Positions 1 through 11,572 of a stretch of DNA of 64,000 bases are shown in pieces. Position 1 is the first letter of the stretch. Every line of letters starts with the position of its first letter. The notes under the pieces are model-generated. The model was not told the origin of the DNA and did not search any database. It was given only the letters and a program-made list of their open reading frames with translations. This DNA is from Auanema rhodensis (Eukaryota > Nematoda > Chromadorea > Rhabditida > Rhabditidae): the NCBI GenBank assembly GCA_964057225.1, contig OZ059898.1, positions 19,693,267 to 19,757,266 on the forward strand. Reading direction: 5' to 3'. A program made the translations under genes and the position numbers.

Positions 1-1048
1 TAAGCTGCGTCGATCTGTGTTATCAGATTTGCGCTAGCTTAAAAATGCACCGAGACATCAACTGATATAAGTTCACACTTATATCCTCGATTTTCACCCT
101 GAAGAATTGATTTTTTCGTTGAATAACATTGTCCATCGTCTTTGCCTTGAAAAAAGGAATCTAAAAACATCTACTTTTTGCTAAATTATTCTGAAATTTT
201 TCGAAAAAATTTTTGTCAAAATGTTTTTGGAAGCAATGTTGAGTGTACATGGAAACTCAACATACACTAATGCATCATTTTTCAAACGATCATAACTAAT
301 TTTTGTATAACGCGTTTCTCAATGTAGTATAGTGCATTCGATGCAGATTTGTAAGCTGCGTCGATCTGTGTTATCAGATTTGCGCTAGCTTAAAAATGCA
401 CCGAGACATCAACTGATATAAGTTCACACTTATATCCTCGATTTTCACCCTGAAGAAATAATTTTTTCGTTGAATAACATTGTCCATCGTCTTTGCCTTG
501 AAAGAAGGAATCTAAAAACATCTACTTTTTGCTAAATTATTCTGAAATTTTTCGAAAAAATTTTTGTCAAAATGTTTTTGGAAGCAATGTTGAGTGTACA
601 TGGAAACTCAACATACACTAATGCATCATTTTTCAAACGATCATAACTAATTTCTGTATTAAGCGTTTCTCAATGTAGTATAGTGCATTCGATGCGGATT
701 TTTAAGCTGCGTCGATCTGTGTTGTCAGATTTGTGCTAGCTTAAAAATGCACCGAGACATCAACTGATACAAGTTCACACTTATATCCTCGATTTTCACC
801 CTGAAGAATTAATTTTTTCGTTGAATAACATTGTCCATCGTCTTTGCCTTGAAAAAAAAAATCTAAAAACATTTACTTTTTGCTAAATTATTTTGAAATT
901 TTTCGAAAAAATTTTTGTCAAAATGTTTTTGGAAGCAATGTTGAGTGTACATGGAAACTCAACATACACTATTGCATCATTTTTCAAACGATCATAACTA
1001 ATTTTTGTATTAAGCGTTTCTCAATGTAGTATAGTGCATTCGATGCGG

Positions 1049-1099
1049 ATTTTTAAGCTGCGTCGATCTGTGTTATCAGATTTGCGCTAGCTTAAAAAT
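1049..1099. other. 51-nt compound inverted repeat at the monomer junction (representative)
   Basis: ATTTTTAAGCT at 1049-1059 is perfectly complementary to AGCTTAAAAAT at 1089-1099 (11 bp). Inside it, GCG pairs with CGC across a one-base bulge, then ATCTG pairs with CAGAT around a 6-nt loop. The element spans the arbitrary monomer start and recurs wherever 'gcggattttt' precedes a 'gcgctagcttaaaaat' monomer. After 'gcagatttg' the outer stem has one mismatch and after 'gcagttttg' two; the inner ATCTG/CAGAT stem is kept in both 'tgttat' and 'tttgat' versions. It could form a cruciform or RNA hairpin; no function is shown. Confidence 0.8.
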
Positions 1100-1116
1100 G
1101 CACCGAGACATCAACT

Positions 1117-1138
1117 GATATAAGTTCACACTTATATC
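1117..1138. other. 8-bp hairpin GATATAAG/CTTATATC (representative)
   Basis: GATATAAG at 1117-1124 and CTTATATC at 1131-1138 form a perfect 8-bp stem with loop 'ttcaca'. It recurs at the same place in nearly all monomers outside the V/W group. In V, W, W0 and a few others the left arm is 'gatacaag', which gives one A-C mismatch in + strand RNA but a G-U wobble on the other strand. A few copies break the right arm instead, for example 'cacatata' in the V at 22799 and 'actcatatcc' in N4. Confidence 0.8.
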
Positions 1139-1248
1139 CTCGATTTTCACCCTGAAGAATTAATTTTTTCGTTGAATAACGTTGTCCATCGTCTTTGCCT
1201 TGAAAAAAGGAATCTAAAAACATTTACTTTTTGCTAAATTATTTTGAA

Positions 1249-1286
1249 ATTTTTCGAAAAAATTTTTGTCAAAATGTTTTTGGAAG
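1249..1286. other. A/T-tract palindromic core (representative)
   Basis: TTTTTCGAAAAA at 1250-1261 is a perfect 12-bp palindrome, directly overlapped by AAAAATTTTT at 1258-1267, another perfect palindrome. Further A and T tracts follow in the same segment ('caaaatgtttttgg'). Such tracts are expected to bend DNA and disfavour ordinary nucleosome wrapping; that is general knowledge, not shown here. The segment is nearly invariant across the array. Exceptions are the S' change ('ttgccaaaa') and 'aaaaacttttt' in the X monomers at 41400 and 49824. Confidence 0.8.
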
Positions 1287-1288
1287 CA

Positions 1289-1321
1289 ATGTTGAGTGTA
1301 CATGGAAACTCAACATACACT
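1289..1321. other. Overlapping alternative hairpins (representative)
   Basis: ATGTTGAG at 1289-1296 pairs perfectly with CTCAACAT at 1309-1316 around a 12-nt loop. AGTGTA at 1295-1300 can instead pair with TACACT at 1316-1321. The two stems share bases and exclude each other. The segment is conserved in almost all monomers. Rare changes that weaken the first stem are 'atgttcag' (8421 and 31923), 'atgctgag' (60353 and 62107) and 'aaggttgag' (63160 and 63511). Confidence 0.78.
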
Positions 1322-1755
1322 ATTGCATCATTTTTCAAACGATCATAACTAATTTTTGTATTAAGCGTTTCTCAATGTAGTATAGTGCATTCGATGCGGA
1401 TTTTTAAGCTGCGTCGATCTGTGTTATCAGATTTGCGCTAGCTTAAAAATGCACCGAGACATCAACTGATATAAGTTCACACTTATATCCTCGATTTTCA
1501 CCCTGAAGAATTAATTTTTTCGTTGAATAACGTTGTCCATCGTCTTTGCCTTGAAAAAAGGAATCTAAAAACATCTACTTTTTGCTAAATTATTTCGAAA
1601 TTTTTCGAAAAAATTTTTGTCAAAATGTTTTTGGAAGCAATGTTGAGTGTACATGGAAACTCAACATACACTAATGCATCATTTTTCAAACGATCATAAC
1701 TAATTTTTGTATTAAGCGTTTTTCAATGTAGTATAGTGCATTCGATGCGGATTTT

Positions 1756-4700
1756 TAAGCTGCGTCGATCTGTGTTATCAGATTTGCGCTAGCTTAAAAA
1801 TGCACCGAGACATCAACTGATATAAGTTCACACTTATATCCTCGATTTTCACCCTGAAGAATTGATTTTTTCGTTGAATAACATTGTCCATCGTCTTTGC
1901 CTTGAAAAACGAAATCTGAAAACTTCTACTTTTTGCTAAATTATTTTGAAATTTTTCGAAAAAATTTTTGTCAAAATGTTTTTGGAAGCAATGTTGAGTG
2001 TACATGGAAACTCAACATACACTAATGCATCATTTTTCAAACGATCACAACTAATTTTTGTATAAAGCGTTTCTCAATGTCGTATAGTGCATTCGATGCA
2101 GATTTGTAAGCTGCGTCGATCTGTGTTATCAGATTTGCGCTAGCTTAAAAATGCACCGAGATATCAACTGATATAAGTTCACACTTATATCCTCGATTTT
2201 CACCCTGAAGAATTAATTTTTTCGTTGAATAACATTAGCCATCGTCTTTGCCTTATAAAAAGGAATCTAAAAACATTTACTTTTTGCTAAATTATTTTGA
2301 AATTTTTCGAAAAAATTTTTGTCAAAATGTTTTTGGAAGCAATGTTGAGTGTACATGGAAACTCAACATACACTATTGCATCATTTTTCAAACGATCATA
2401 ACTAATTTTTGTATTAAGCGTTTCTCAATGTAGTATAGTGCATTCGATGCGGATTTTTAAGCTGCGTCGATCTGTGTTATCAGATTTGCGCTAACTTGAA
2501 AATGCACCGAGACATCAACTGATATAAGTTCACACTTATATCCTCGATTTTCACCCTGAAGAATTAATTTTTTCGTTGAATAACGTTGTCCATCGTCTTT
2601 GCCTTGAAAAAAGGAATCTAAAAACATCTACTTTTTGCTAAATTATTTCGAAATTTTTCGAAAAAATTTTTGTCAAAATGTTTTTGGAAGCAATGTTGAG
2701 TGTACATGGAAACTCAACATACACTAATGCATCATTTTTCAAACGATCATAACTAATTTTTGTATTAAGCGTTTTTTAATGTAGTATAGTGCATTCGATG
2801 CGGATTTTTAAGCTGCGTCGATCTGTGTTATCAGATTTGCGCTAGCTTAAAAATGCACCGAGACATCAACTGATATAAGTTCACACTTATATCCTCGATT
2901 TTCACCCTGAAGAATTGATTTTTTCGTTGAATAACATTGTCCATCGTCTTTGCCTTGAAAAACGAAATCTGAAAACTTCTACTTTTTGCTAAATTATTTT
3001 GAAATTTTTCGAAAAAATTTTTGTCAAAATGTTTTTGGAAGCAATGTTGAGTGTACATGGAAACTCAACATACACTAATGCATCATTTTTCAAACGATCA
3101 CAACTAATTTTTGTATAAAGCGTTTCTCAATGTCGTATAGTGCATTCGATGCAGATTTGTAAGCTGCGTCGATCTGTGTTATCAGATTTGCGCTAGCTTA
3201 AAAATGCACCGAGATATCAACTGATATAAGTTCACACTTATATCCTCGATTTTCACCCTGAAGAATTAATTTTTTCGTTGAATAACATTAGCCATCGTCT
3301 TTGCCTTATAAAAAGGAATCTAAAAACATTTACTTTTTGCTAAATTATTTTGAAATTTTTCGAAAAAATTTTTGTCAAAATGTTTTTGGAAGCAATGTTG
3401 AGTGTACATGGAAACTCAACATACACTAATGCATCATTTTTCAAACGATCATAACTAATTTTTGTATTAAGCGTTTTTCAATGTAGTATAGTGCATTCGA
3501 TGCGGATTTTTAAGCTGCGTCGATCTGTGTTATCAGATTTGCGCTAACTTGAAAATGCACCGAGACATCAACTGATATAAGTTCACACTTATATCCTCGA
3601 TTTTCACCCTGAAGAATTAATTTTTTCGTTGAATAACGTTGTCCATCGTCTTTGCCTTGAAAAAAGGAATCTAAAAACATCTACTTTTTGCTAAATTATT
3701 TCGAAATTTTTCGAAAAAATTTTTGTCAAAATGTTTTTGGAAGCAATGTTGAGTGTACATGGAAACTCAACATACACTAATGCATCATTTTTCAAACGAT
3801 CATAACTAATTTTTGTATTAAGCGTTTTTCAATGTAGTATAGTGCATTCGATGCGGATTTTTAAGCTGCGTCGATCTGTGTTATCAGAGTTGCGCTAGCT
3901 TAAAAATGCACCGAGACATCAACTGATATAAGTTCACACTTATATCCTCGATTTTCACCCTGAAGAATTTATTTTTTCGTTGAATAACATTGTCCATCGT
4001 CTTTGCCTTGAAAAAAGGAATCTAAAAACATCTACTTTTTGCTAAATTATTCTGAAATTTTTCGAAAAAATTTTTGTCAAAATGTTTTTGGAAGCAATGT
4101 TGAGTGTACATGGAAACTCAACATACACTAATGCATCATTTTTCAAACGATCATAACTAATTTCTGTATTAAACGTTTCTCAATGTAGTATAGTGCATTC
4201 GATGCGGATTTTTAAGCTGCGTCGATCTGTGTTATCAGATTTGCGCTAGCTTAAAAATGCACCGAGACATCAACTGATATAAGTTCACACTTATATCCTC
4301 GATTTTCACCCTGAAGAATTGATTTTTTCGTTGAATAACATTGTCCATCGTCTTTGCCTTGAAAAACGAAATCTGAAAACTTCTACTTTTTGCTAAATTA
4401 TTTTGAAATTTTTCGAAAAAATTTTTGTCAAAATGTTTTTGGAAGCAATGTTGAGTGTACATGGAAACTCAACATACACTAATGCATCATTTTTCAAACG
4501 ATCACAACTAATTTTTGTATAAAGCGTTTCTCAATGTCGTATAGTGCATTCGATGCAGATTTGTAAGCTGCGTCGATCTGTGTTATCAGATTTGCGCTAG
4601 CTTAAAAATGCACCGAGATATCAACTGATATAAGTTCACACTTATATCCTCGATTTTCACCCTGAAGAATTAATTTTTTCGTTGAATAACATTAGCCATC

Positions 4701-5265
4701 GTCTTTGCCTTATAAAAAGGAATCTAAAAACATTTACTTTTTGCTAAATTATTTTGAAATTTTTCGAAAAAATTTTTGTCAAAATGTTTTTGGAAGCAAT
4801 GTTGAGTGTACATGGAAACTCAACATACACTATTGCATCATTTTTCAAACGATCATAACTAATTTTTGTATTAAGCGTTTCTCAATGTAGTATAGTGCAT
4901 TCGATGCGAATTTTTAAGCTGCGTCGATCTGTGTTATCAGATTTGCGCTAACTTGAAAATGCACCGAGACATCAACTGATATAAGTTCACACTTATATCC
5001 TCGATTTTCACCCTGAAGAATTAATTTTTTCGTTGAATAACGTTGTCCATCGTCTTTGCCTTGAAAAAAGGAATCTAAAAACATCTACTTTTTGCTAAAT
5101 TATTCTGAAATTTTTCGAAAAAATTTTTGTCAAAATGTTTTTGGAAGCAATGTTGAGTGTACATGGAAACTCAACATACACTAATGCATCATTTTTCAAA
5201 CGATCACAACTAATTTTTGTATAAAGCGTTTCTCAATGTCGTATAGTGCATTCGATGCGGATTTT
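1756..5265. repeat. Trimeric higher-order repeat B-S-D (1053 bp), three copies with a C insertion
   Basis: Monomer starts are 1756 B, 2107 S, 2458 D; 2809 B, 3160 S, 3511 D; 3862 C; 4213 B, 4564 S, 4915 D. The D copies here carry a private 'gctaacttgaaaatg' where most monomers have 'gctagcttaaaaatg', so the trimer was copied as a unit. The first two trimers are directly adjacent and differ at only a few sites. One C monomer ('gaatttatt', private 'cagagttgc') separates the second and third. The last D copy (4915) ends with 'gatcacaac' and 'gtcgtatag', the B-type 3' end, so it is chimeric. Confidence 0.9.
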
Positions 5266-7370
5266 TAAGCTGCGTCGATCTGTGTTATCAGATTTGCGCT
5301 AGCTTAAAAATGCACCGAGACATCAACTGATATAAGTTCACACTTATATCCTCGATTTTCACCCTGAAGAAATAATTTTTTCGTTGAATAACATTGTCCA
5401 TCGTCTTTGCCTTGAAAAAAAAAATCTAAAAACATCTACTTTTTGCTAAATTATTTTGAAATTTTTCGAAAAAATTTTTGTCAAAATGTTTTTGGAAGCA
5501 ATGTTGAGTGTACATGGAAACTCAACATACACTAATGCATCATTTTTCAAACAATCATAACTAATTTTTGTATTAAGCGTTTCTCAATGTAGAATAGTGC
5601 ATTCGATGCAGTTTTGTAAGCTGCGTCGATCTGTTTGATCAGATTTGGGCTAGCTTAAAAATGCACCGAGATATCAACTGATACAAGTTCACACTTATAT
5701 CCTCGATTTTCACCCTGAAGAATTAATTTTTTCGTTGAATAACATTGTCCATCGTCTTTGCCTTGAAAAAAGAAATCTAAAAACATTTACTTTTTGCTAA
5801 ATTATTTTGAAATTTTTCGAAAAAATTTTTGTCAAAATGTTTTTGGAAGCAATGTTGAGTGTACATGGAAACTCAACATACACTATTGCATCATTTTTCA
5901 AACGATCATAACTAATTTTTGTATTAAGCGTTTCTCAATGTAGTATAGTGCATTCGATGCGGATTTTTAAGCTGCGTCGATCTGTGTTATCAGATTTGCG
6001 CTAGCTTAAAAATGCACCGAGACATCAACTGATATAAGTTCACACTTATATCCTCGATTTTCACCCTGAAGAATTAATTTTTTCGTTGAATAACGTTGTC
6101 CATCGTCTTTGCCTTGAAAAAAGGAATCTAAAAACATCTACTTTTTGCTAAATTATTTCGAAATTTTTCGAAAAAATTTTTGTCAAAATGTTTTTGGAAG
6201 CAATGTTGAGTGTACATGGAAACTCAACATACACTAATGCATCATTTTTCAAACGATCATAACTAATTTTTGTATTAAGCGTTTTTCAATGTAGTATAGT
6301 GCATTCGATGCGGATTTTTAAGCTGCGTCGATCTGTGTTATCAGATTTGCGCTAGCTTAAAAATGCACCGAGACATCAACTGATATAAGTTCACACTTAT
6401 ATCCTCGATTTTCACCCTGAAGAATTAATTTTTTCGTTGAATAACGTTGTCCATCGTCTTTGCCTTGAAAAAAGGAATCTAAAAACATCTACTTTTTGCT
6501 AAATTATTTCGAAATTTTTCGAAAAAATTTTTGTCAAAATGTTTTTGGAAGCAATGTTGAGTGTACATGGAAACTCAACATACACTAATGCATCATTTTT
6601 CAAACGATCACAACTAATTTTTGTATAAAGCGTTTCTCAATGTCGTATAGTGCATTCGATGCAGATTTGTAAGCTGCGTCGATCTGTGTTATCAGATTTG
6701 CGCTAGCTTAAAAATGCACCGAGATATCAACTGATATAAGTTCACACTTATATCCTCGATTTTCACCCTGAAGAATTAATTTTTTCGTTGAATAACATTA
6801 GCCATCGTCTTTGCCTTATAAAAAGGAATCTAAAAACATTTACTTTTTGCTAAATTATTTTGAAATTTTTCGAAAAAATTTTTGTCAAAATGTTTTTGGA
6901 AGCAATGTTGAGTGTACATGGAAACTCAACATACACTAATGCATTATTTTTCAAACGATCATAACTAATTTTTGTATTAAGCGTTTCTCAATGTAGTATA
7001 GTGCATTCGATGCGGATTTTTAAGCTGCGTCGATCTGTGTTATCAGATTTGCGCTAGCTTAAAAATGCACCGAGACATCAACTGATATAAGTTCACACTT
7101 ATATCCTCGATTTTCACCCTGAAGAAATAATTTTTTCGTTGAGTAACATTGTCCATCGTCTTTGCCTTGAAAAAAAAATCTAAAAACATCTACTTTTTGC
7201 TAAATTATTTTGAAATTTTTCGAAAAAATTTTTGTCAAAATGTTTTTGGAAGCAATGTTGAGTGTACATGGAAACTCAACATACACTAATGCATCATTTT
7301 TCAAACAATCATAACTAATTTTTGTATTAAGCGTTTCTCAATGTAGAATAGTGCATTCGATGCAGTTTTG
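5266..7370. repeat. P-W0-D-D/B-S-P module, copy 1
   Basis: Starts are 5266 P, 5617 W0, 5968 D, 6319 D with a B-type 3' end, 6670 S and 7021 P. The same order recurs at 19289-21394. The W0 monomer shows 'tttgatcag', 'gatacaag', 'aaagaaatc' and 'attgcatc'. The monomer at 6319 is D up to the A/T core and B after it ('gatcacaac', 'gtcgtatag', 'gcagatttg'). The P copy at 7021 is 350 bp because its A run has nine rather than ten residues, and it has a private 'gttgagtaac'. Confidence 0.88.
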
Positions 7371-10300
7371 TAAGCTGCGTCGATCTGTTTGATCAGATTT
7401 GGGCTAGCTTAAAAATGCACCGAGATATCAACTGATATAAGTTCACACTTATATCCTCGATTTTCACCCTGAAGAATTAATTTTTTCGTTGAATAACATT
7501 GTCCATCGTCTTTGCCTTGAAAAAAGGAATCTAAAAACATCTACTTTTTGCTAAATTATTTTGAAATTTTTCGAAAAAATTTTTGTCAAAATGTTTTTGG
7601 AAGCAATGTTGAGTGTACATGGAAACTCAACATACACTAATGCATCATTTTTCAAACGATCATAACTAATTTCTGTATTAAACGTTTCTCAATGTATAGT
7701 GCATTCGATGCGAATTTTTAAGCTGCGTCGATCTGTGTTATCAGATTTGCGCTAGCTTAAAAATGCACCGAGACATCAACTGATATAAGTTCACACTTAT
7801 ATCCTCGATTTTCACCCTGAAGAATTAATTTTTTCGTTGAATAACGTTGTCCATCGTCTTTGCCTTGAAAAAAGGAATCTAAAAACATCTACTTTTTGCT
7901 AAATTATTTCGAAATTTTTCGAAAAAATTTTTGTCAAAATGTTTTTGGAAGCAATGTTGAGTGTACATGGAAACTCAACATACACTAATGCATCATTTTT
8001 CAAACGATCATAACTAATTTTTGTATTAAGCGTTTTTCAATGTAGTATAGTGCATTCGATGCGGATTTTTAAGCTGCGTCGATCTGTGTTATCAGATTTG
8101 CGCTAGCTTAAAAATGCACCGAGACATCAACTGATATAAGTTCACACTTATATCCTCGATTTTCACCCTGAAGAATTTATTTTTTCGTTGAATAACATTG
8201 TCCATCGTCTTTGCCTTGAAAAAAGGAATCTAAAAACATCTACTTTTTGCTAAATTATTCTGAAATTTTTCGAAAAAATTTTTGTCAAAATGTTTTTGGA
8301 AGCAATGTTGAGTGTACATGGAAACTCAACATACACTAATGCATCATTTTTCAAACGATCATAACTAATTTCTGTATTAAACGTTTCTCAATGTAGTATA
8401 GTGCATTCGATGCGGATTTTTAAGCTGCGTCGATCTGTGTTATCAGATTTGCGCTAGCTTAAAAATGCACCGAGACATCAACTGATATAAGTTCACACTT
8501 ATATCCTCGATTTTCACCCTGAAGAATTGATTTTTTCGTTGAATAACATTGTCCATCGTCTTTGCCTTGAAAAACGAAATCTGAAAACTTCTACTTTTTG
8601 CTAAATTATTTTGAAATTTTTCGAAAAAATTTTTGTCAAAATGTTTTTGGAAGCAATGTTCAGTGTACATGGAAACTCAACATACACTAATGCATCATTT
8701 TTCAAACGATCACAACTAATTTTTGTATAAAGCGTTTCTCAATGTCGTATAGTGCATTCGATGCAGATTTGTAAGCTGCGTCGATCTGTGTTATCAGATT
8801 TGCGCTAGCTTAAAAATGCACCGAGATATCAACTGATATAAGTTCACACTTATATCCTCGATTTTCACCCTGAAGAATTAATTTTTTCGTTGAATAACAT
8901 TAGCCATCGTCTTTGCCTTATAAAAAGGAATCTAAAAACATTTACTTTTTGCTAAATTATTTTGAAATTTTTCGAAAAAATTTTTGTCAAAATGTTTTTG
9001 GAAGCAATGTTGAGTGTACATGGAAACTCAACATACACTAATGCATCATTTTTCAAACAATCATAACTAATTTTTGTATTAACGTTTCTCAATGTAGAAT
9101 AGTGCATTCGATGCAGTTTTGTAAGCTGCGTCGATCTGTTTGATCAGATTTGGGCTAGCTTAAAAATGCACCGAGATATCAACTGATATAAGTTCACACT
9201 TATATCCTCGATTTTCACCCTGAAGAATTAATTTTTTCGTTGAATAACATTGTCCATCGTCTTTGCCTTGAAAAAAGGAATCTAAAAACATCTACTTTTT
9301 GCTAAATTATTTTGAAATTTTTCGAAAAAATTTTTGTCAAAATGTTTTTGGAAGCAATGTTGAGTGTACATGGAAACTCAACATACACTAATGCATCATT
9401 TTTCAAACGATCATAACTAATTTCTGTATTAAACGTTTCTCAATGTATAGTGCATTCGATGCGAATTTTTAAGCTGCGTCGATCTGTGTTATCAGATTTG
9501 CGCTAGCTTAAAAATGCACCGAGACATCAACTGATATAAGTTCACACTTATATCCTCGATTTTCACCCTGAAGAATTAATTTTTTCGTTGAATAACGTTG
9601 TCCATCGTCTTTGCATTGAAAAAAGGAATCTAAAAACATCTACTTTTTGCTAAATTATTTCGAAATTTTTCGAAAAAATTTTTGTCAAAATGTTTTTGGA
9701 AGCAATGTTGAGTGTACATGGAAACTCAACATACACTAATGCATCATTTTCCAAACGATCATAACTAATTTTTGTATTAAACGTTTTTCAATGTAGTATA
9801 GTGCATTCGATGCGGATTTTTAAGCTGCGTCGATCTGTGTTATCAGATTTGCGCTAGCTTAAAAATGCACCGAGACATCAACTGATATAAGTTCACACTT
9901 ATATCCTCGATTTTCACCCTGAAGAATTTATTTTTTCGTTGAATAACATTGTCCATCGTCTTTGCCTTGAAAAAAGGAATCTAAAAACATCTACTTTTTG
10001 CTAAATTATTCTGAAATTTTTCGAAAAAATTTTTGTCAAAATGTTTTTGGAAGCAATGTTGAGTGTACATGGAAACTCAACATACACTAATGCATCATTT
10101 TTCAAACGATCACAACTAATTTTTGTATAAAGCGTTTCTCAATGTCGTATAGTGCATTCGATGCAGATTTGTAAGCTGCGTCGATCTGTGTTATCAGATT
10201 TGCGCTAGCTTAAAAATGCACCGAGATATCAACTGATATAAGTTCACACTTATATCCTCGATTTTCACCCTGAAGAATTGATTTTTTCGTTGAATAACAT

Positions 10301-11572
10301 TGTCCATCGTCTTTGCCTTGAAAAACGAAATCTGAAAACTTCTACTTTTTGCTAAATTATTTTGAAATTTTTCGAAAAAATTTTTGTCAAAATGTTTTTG
10401 GAAGCAATGTTGAGTGTACATGGAAACTCAACATACACTAATGCATCATTTTTCAAACGATCACAACTAATTTTTGTATAAAGCGTTTCTCAATGTCGTA
10501 TAGTGCATTCGATGCAGATTTGTAAGCTGCGTCGATCTGTGTTATCAGATTTGCGCTAGCTTAAAAATGCACCGAGATATCAACTGATATAAGTTCACAC
10601 TTATATCCTCGATTTTCACCCTGAAGAATTAATTTTTTCGTTGAATAACATTAGCCATCGTCTTTGCCTTATAAAAAGGAATCTAAAAACATTTACTTTT
10701 TGCTAAATTATTTTGAAATTTTTCGAAAAAATTTTTGTCAAAATGTTTTTGGAAGCAATGTTGAGTGTACATGGAAACTCAACATACACTAATGCATTAT
10801 TTTTCAAACGATCATAACTAATTTTTGTATTAAGCGTTACTCAATGTAGTATAGTGCATTCGATGCGGATTTTTAAGCTGCGTCGATCTGTGTTATCAGA
10901 TTTGCGCTAGCTTAAAAATGCACCGAGATATCAACTGATATAAGTTCACACTTATATCCTCGATTTTCACCCTGAAGAATTAATTTTTTCGTTGAATAAC
11001 ATTGTCCATCGTCTTTGCCTTGAAAAAAGGAATCTAAAAACATCTACTTTTTGCTAAATTATTTTGAAATTTTTCGAAAAAATTTTTGTCAAAATGTTTT
11101 TGGAAGCAATGTTGAGTGTACATGGAAACTCAACATACACTAATGCATCATTTTTCAAACGATCATAACTAATTTCTGTATTAAACGTTTCTCAATGTAT
11201 AGTGCATTCGATGCGAATTTTTAAGCTGCGTCGATCTGTGTTATCAGATTTGCGCTAGCTTAAAAATGCACCGAGACATCAACTGATATAAGTTCACACT
11301 TATATCCTCGATTTTCACCCTGAAGAATTAATTTTTTCGTTGAATAACGTTGTCCATCGTCTTTGCATTGAAAAAAGGAATCTAAAAACATCTACTTTTT
11401 GCTAAATTATTTCGAAATTTTTCGAAAAAATTTTTGTCAAAATGTTTTTGGAAGCAATGTTGAGTGTACATGGAAACTCAACATACACTAATGCATCATT
11501 TTTCAAACGATCATAACTAATTTTTGTATTAAGCGTTTTTCAATGTAGTATAGTGCATTCGATGCGGATTTT

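Larger units (their letters stand above)
1..1755. repeat. Five satellite monomers without regular order
   Basis: Starts are 1, 352, 703, 1054 and 1405. The first monomer has 'aattgatt' with a private 'tataacgcg'. The second has 'gaaataatt' and a private 'gaaagaagg'. The third has 'gtgttgtcag', 'gatacaag' and A10, linking it to the V/W classes further right. The fourth and fifth are D class ('aacgttgtcc'), the fourth with 'attgcatc' and the fifth with 'gtttttc'. No higher-order period is visible within the block, although it may continue a pattern that starts left of the window. Confidence 0.9.

Noticed and set aside
1150-1180. Hammerhead ribozyme, suggested by 'ctgaaga' in each monomer
   Set aside because: 'ctgaaga' fits the CUGANGA core, but no stem II followed by GAAA and no matching cleavage-site stem is found on either strand.
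1167-1184. CENP-B-box-like sequence in D monomers ('ttcgttgaataacg')
   Set aside because: The canonical box needs TTCG, four bases, A, two bases, then CGGG. Here the second CG is shifted by one base and GGG is absent; most classes have CA instead of CG. Resemblance only.
1054-1404. Monomer as an internal dimer of two ~175-bp halves
   Set aside because: Both halves contain 'tcaac' and a TTTTTC...ATAAC-like segment, but the offsets disagree (about 199 and about 168 bp) and no continuous alignment is visible. A self-alignment of the consensus would settle it.
1778-2005. 75-codon minus-strand open frames (1778-2005, 2831-3058, 4235-4462, 8443-8670 and others) as genes
   Set aside because: They lie wholly inside satellite monomers, recur only because the monomer recurs, and exist only where two base changes remove stops. 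There is no recognisable domain and no promoter or splice context.
2248-2433. 61- to 65-codon plus-strand open frames (2248-2433, 4705-4890, 29947-30144, 30648-30845) as genes
   Set aside because: They begin at TTG, not ATG, which is not expected in a eukaryote. They sit within monomers and are open in only a few class combinations.
7021-7370. A-run length differences (9 against 10 A at 7021, 29819 and 30520) as biological variants
   Set aside because: They may be real, but single-base homopolymer changes are also the commonest long-read error, so they were not used as class marks.
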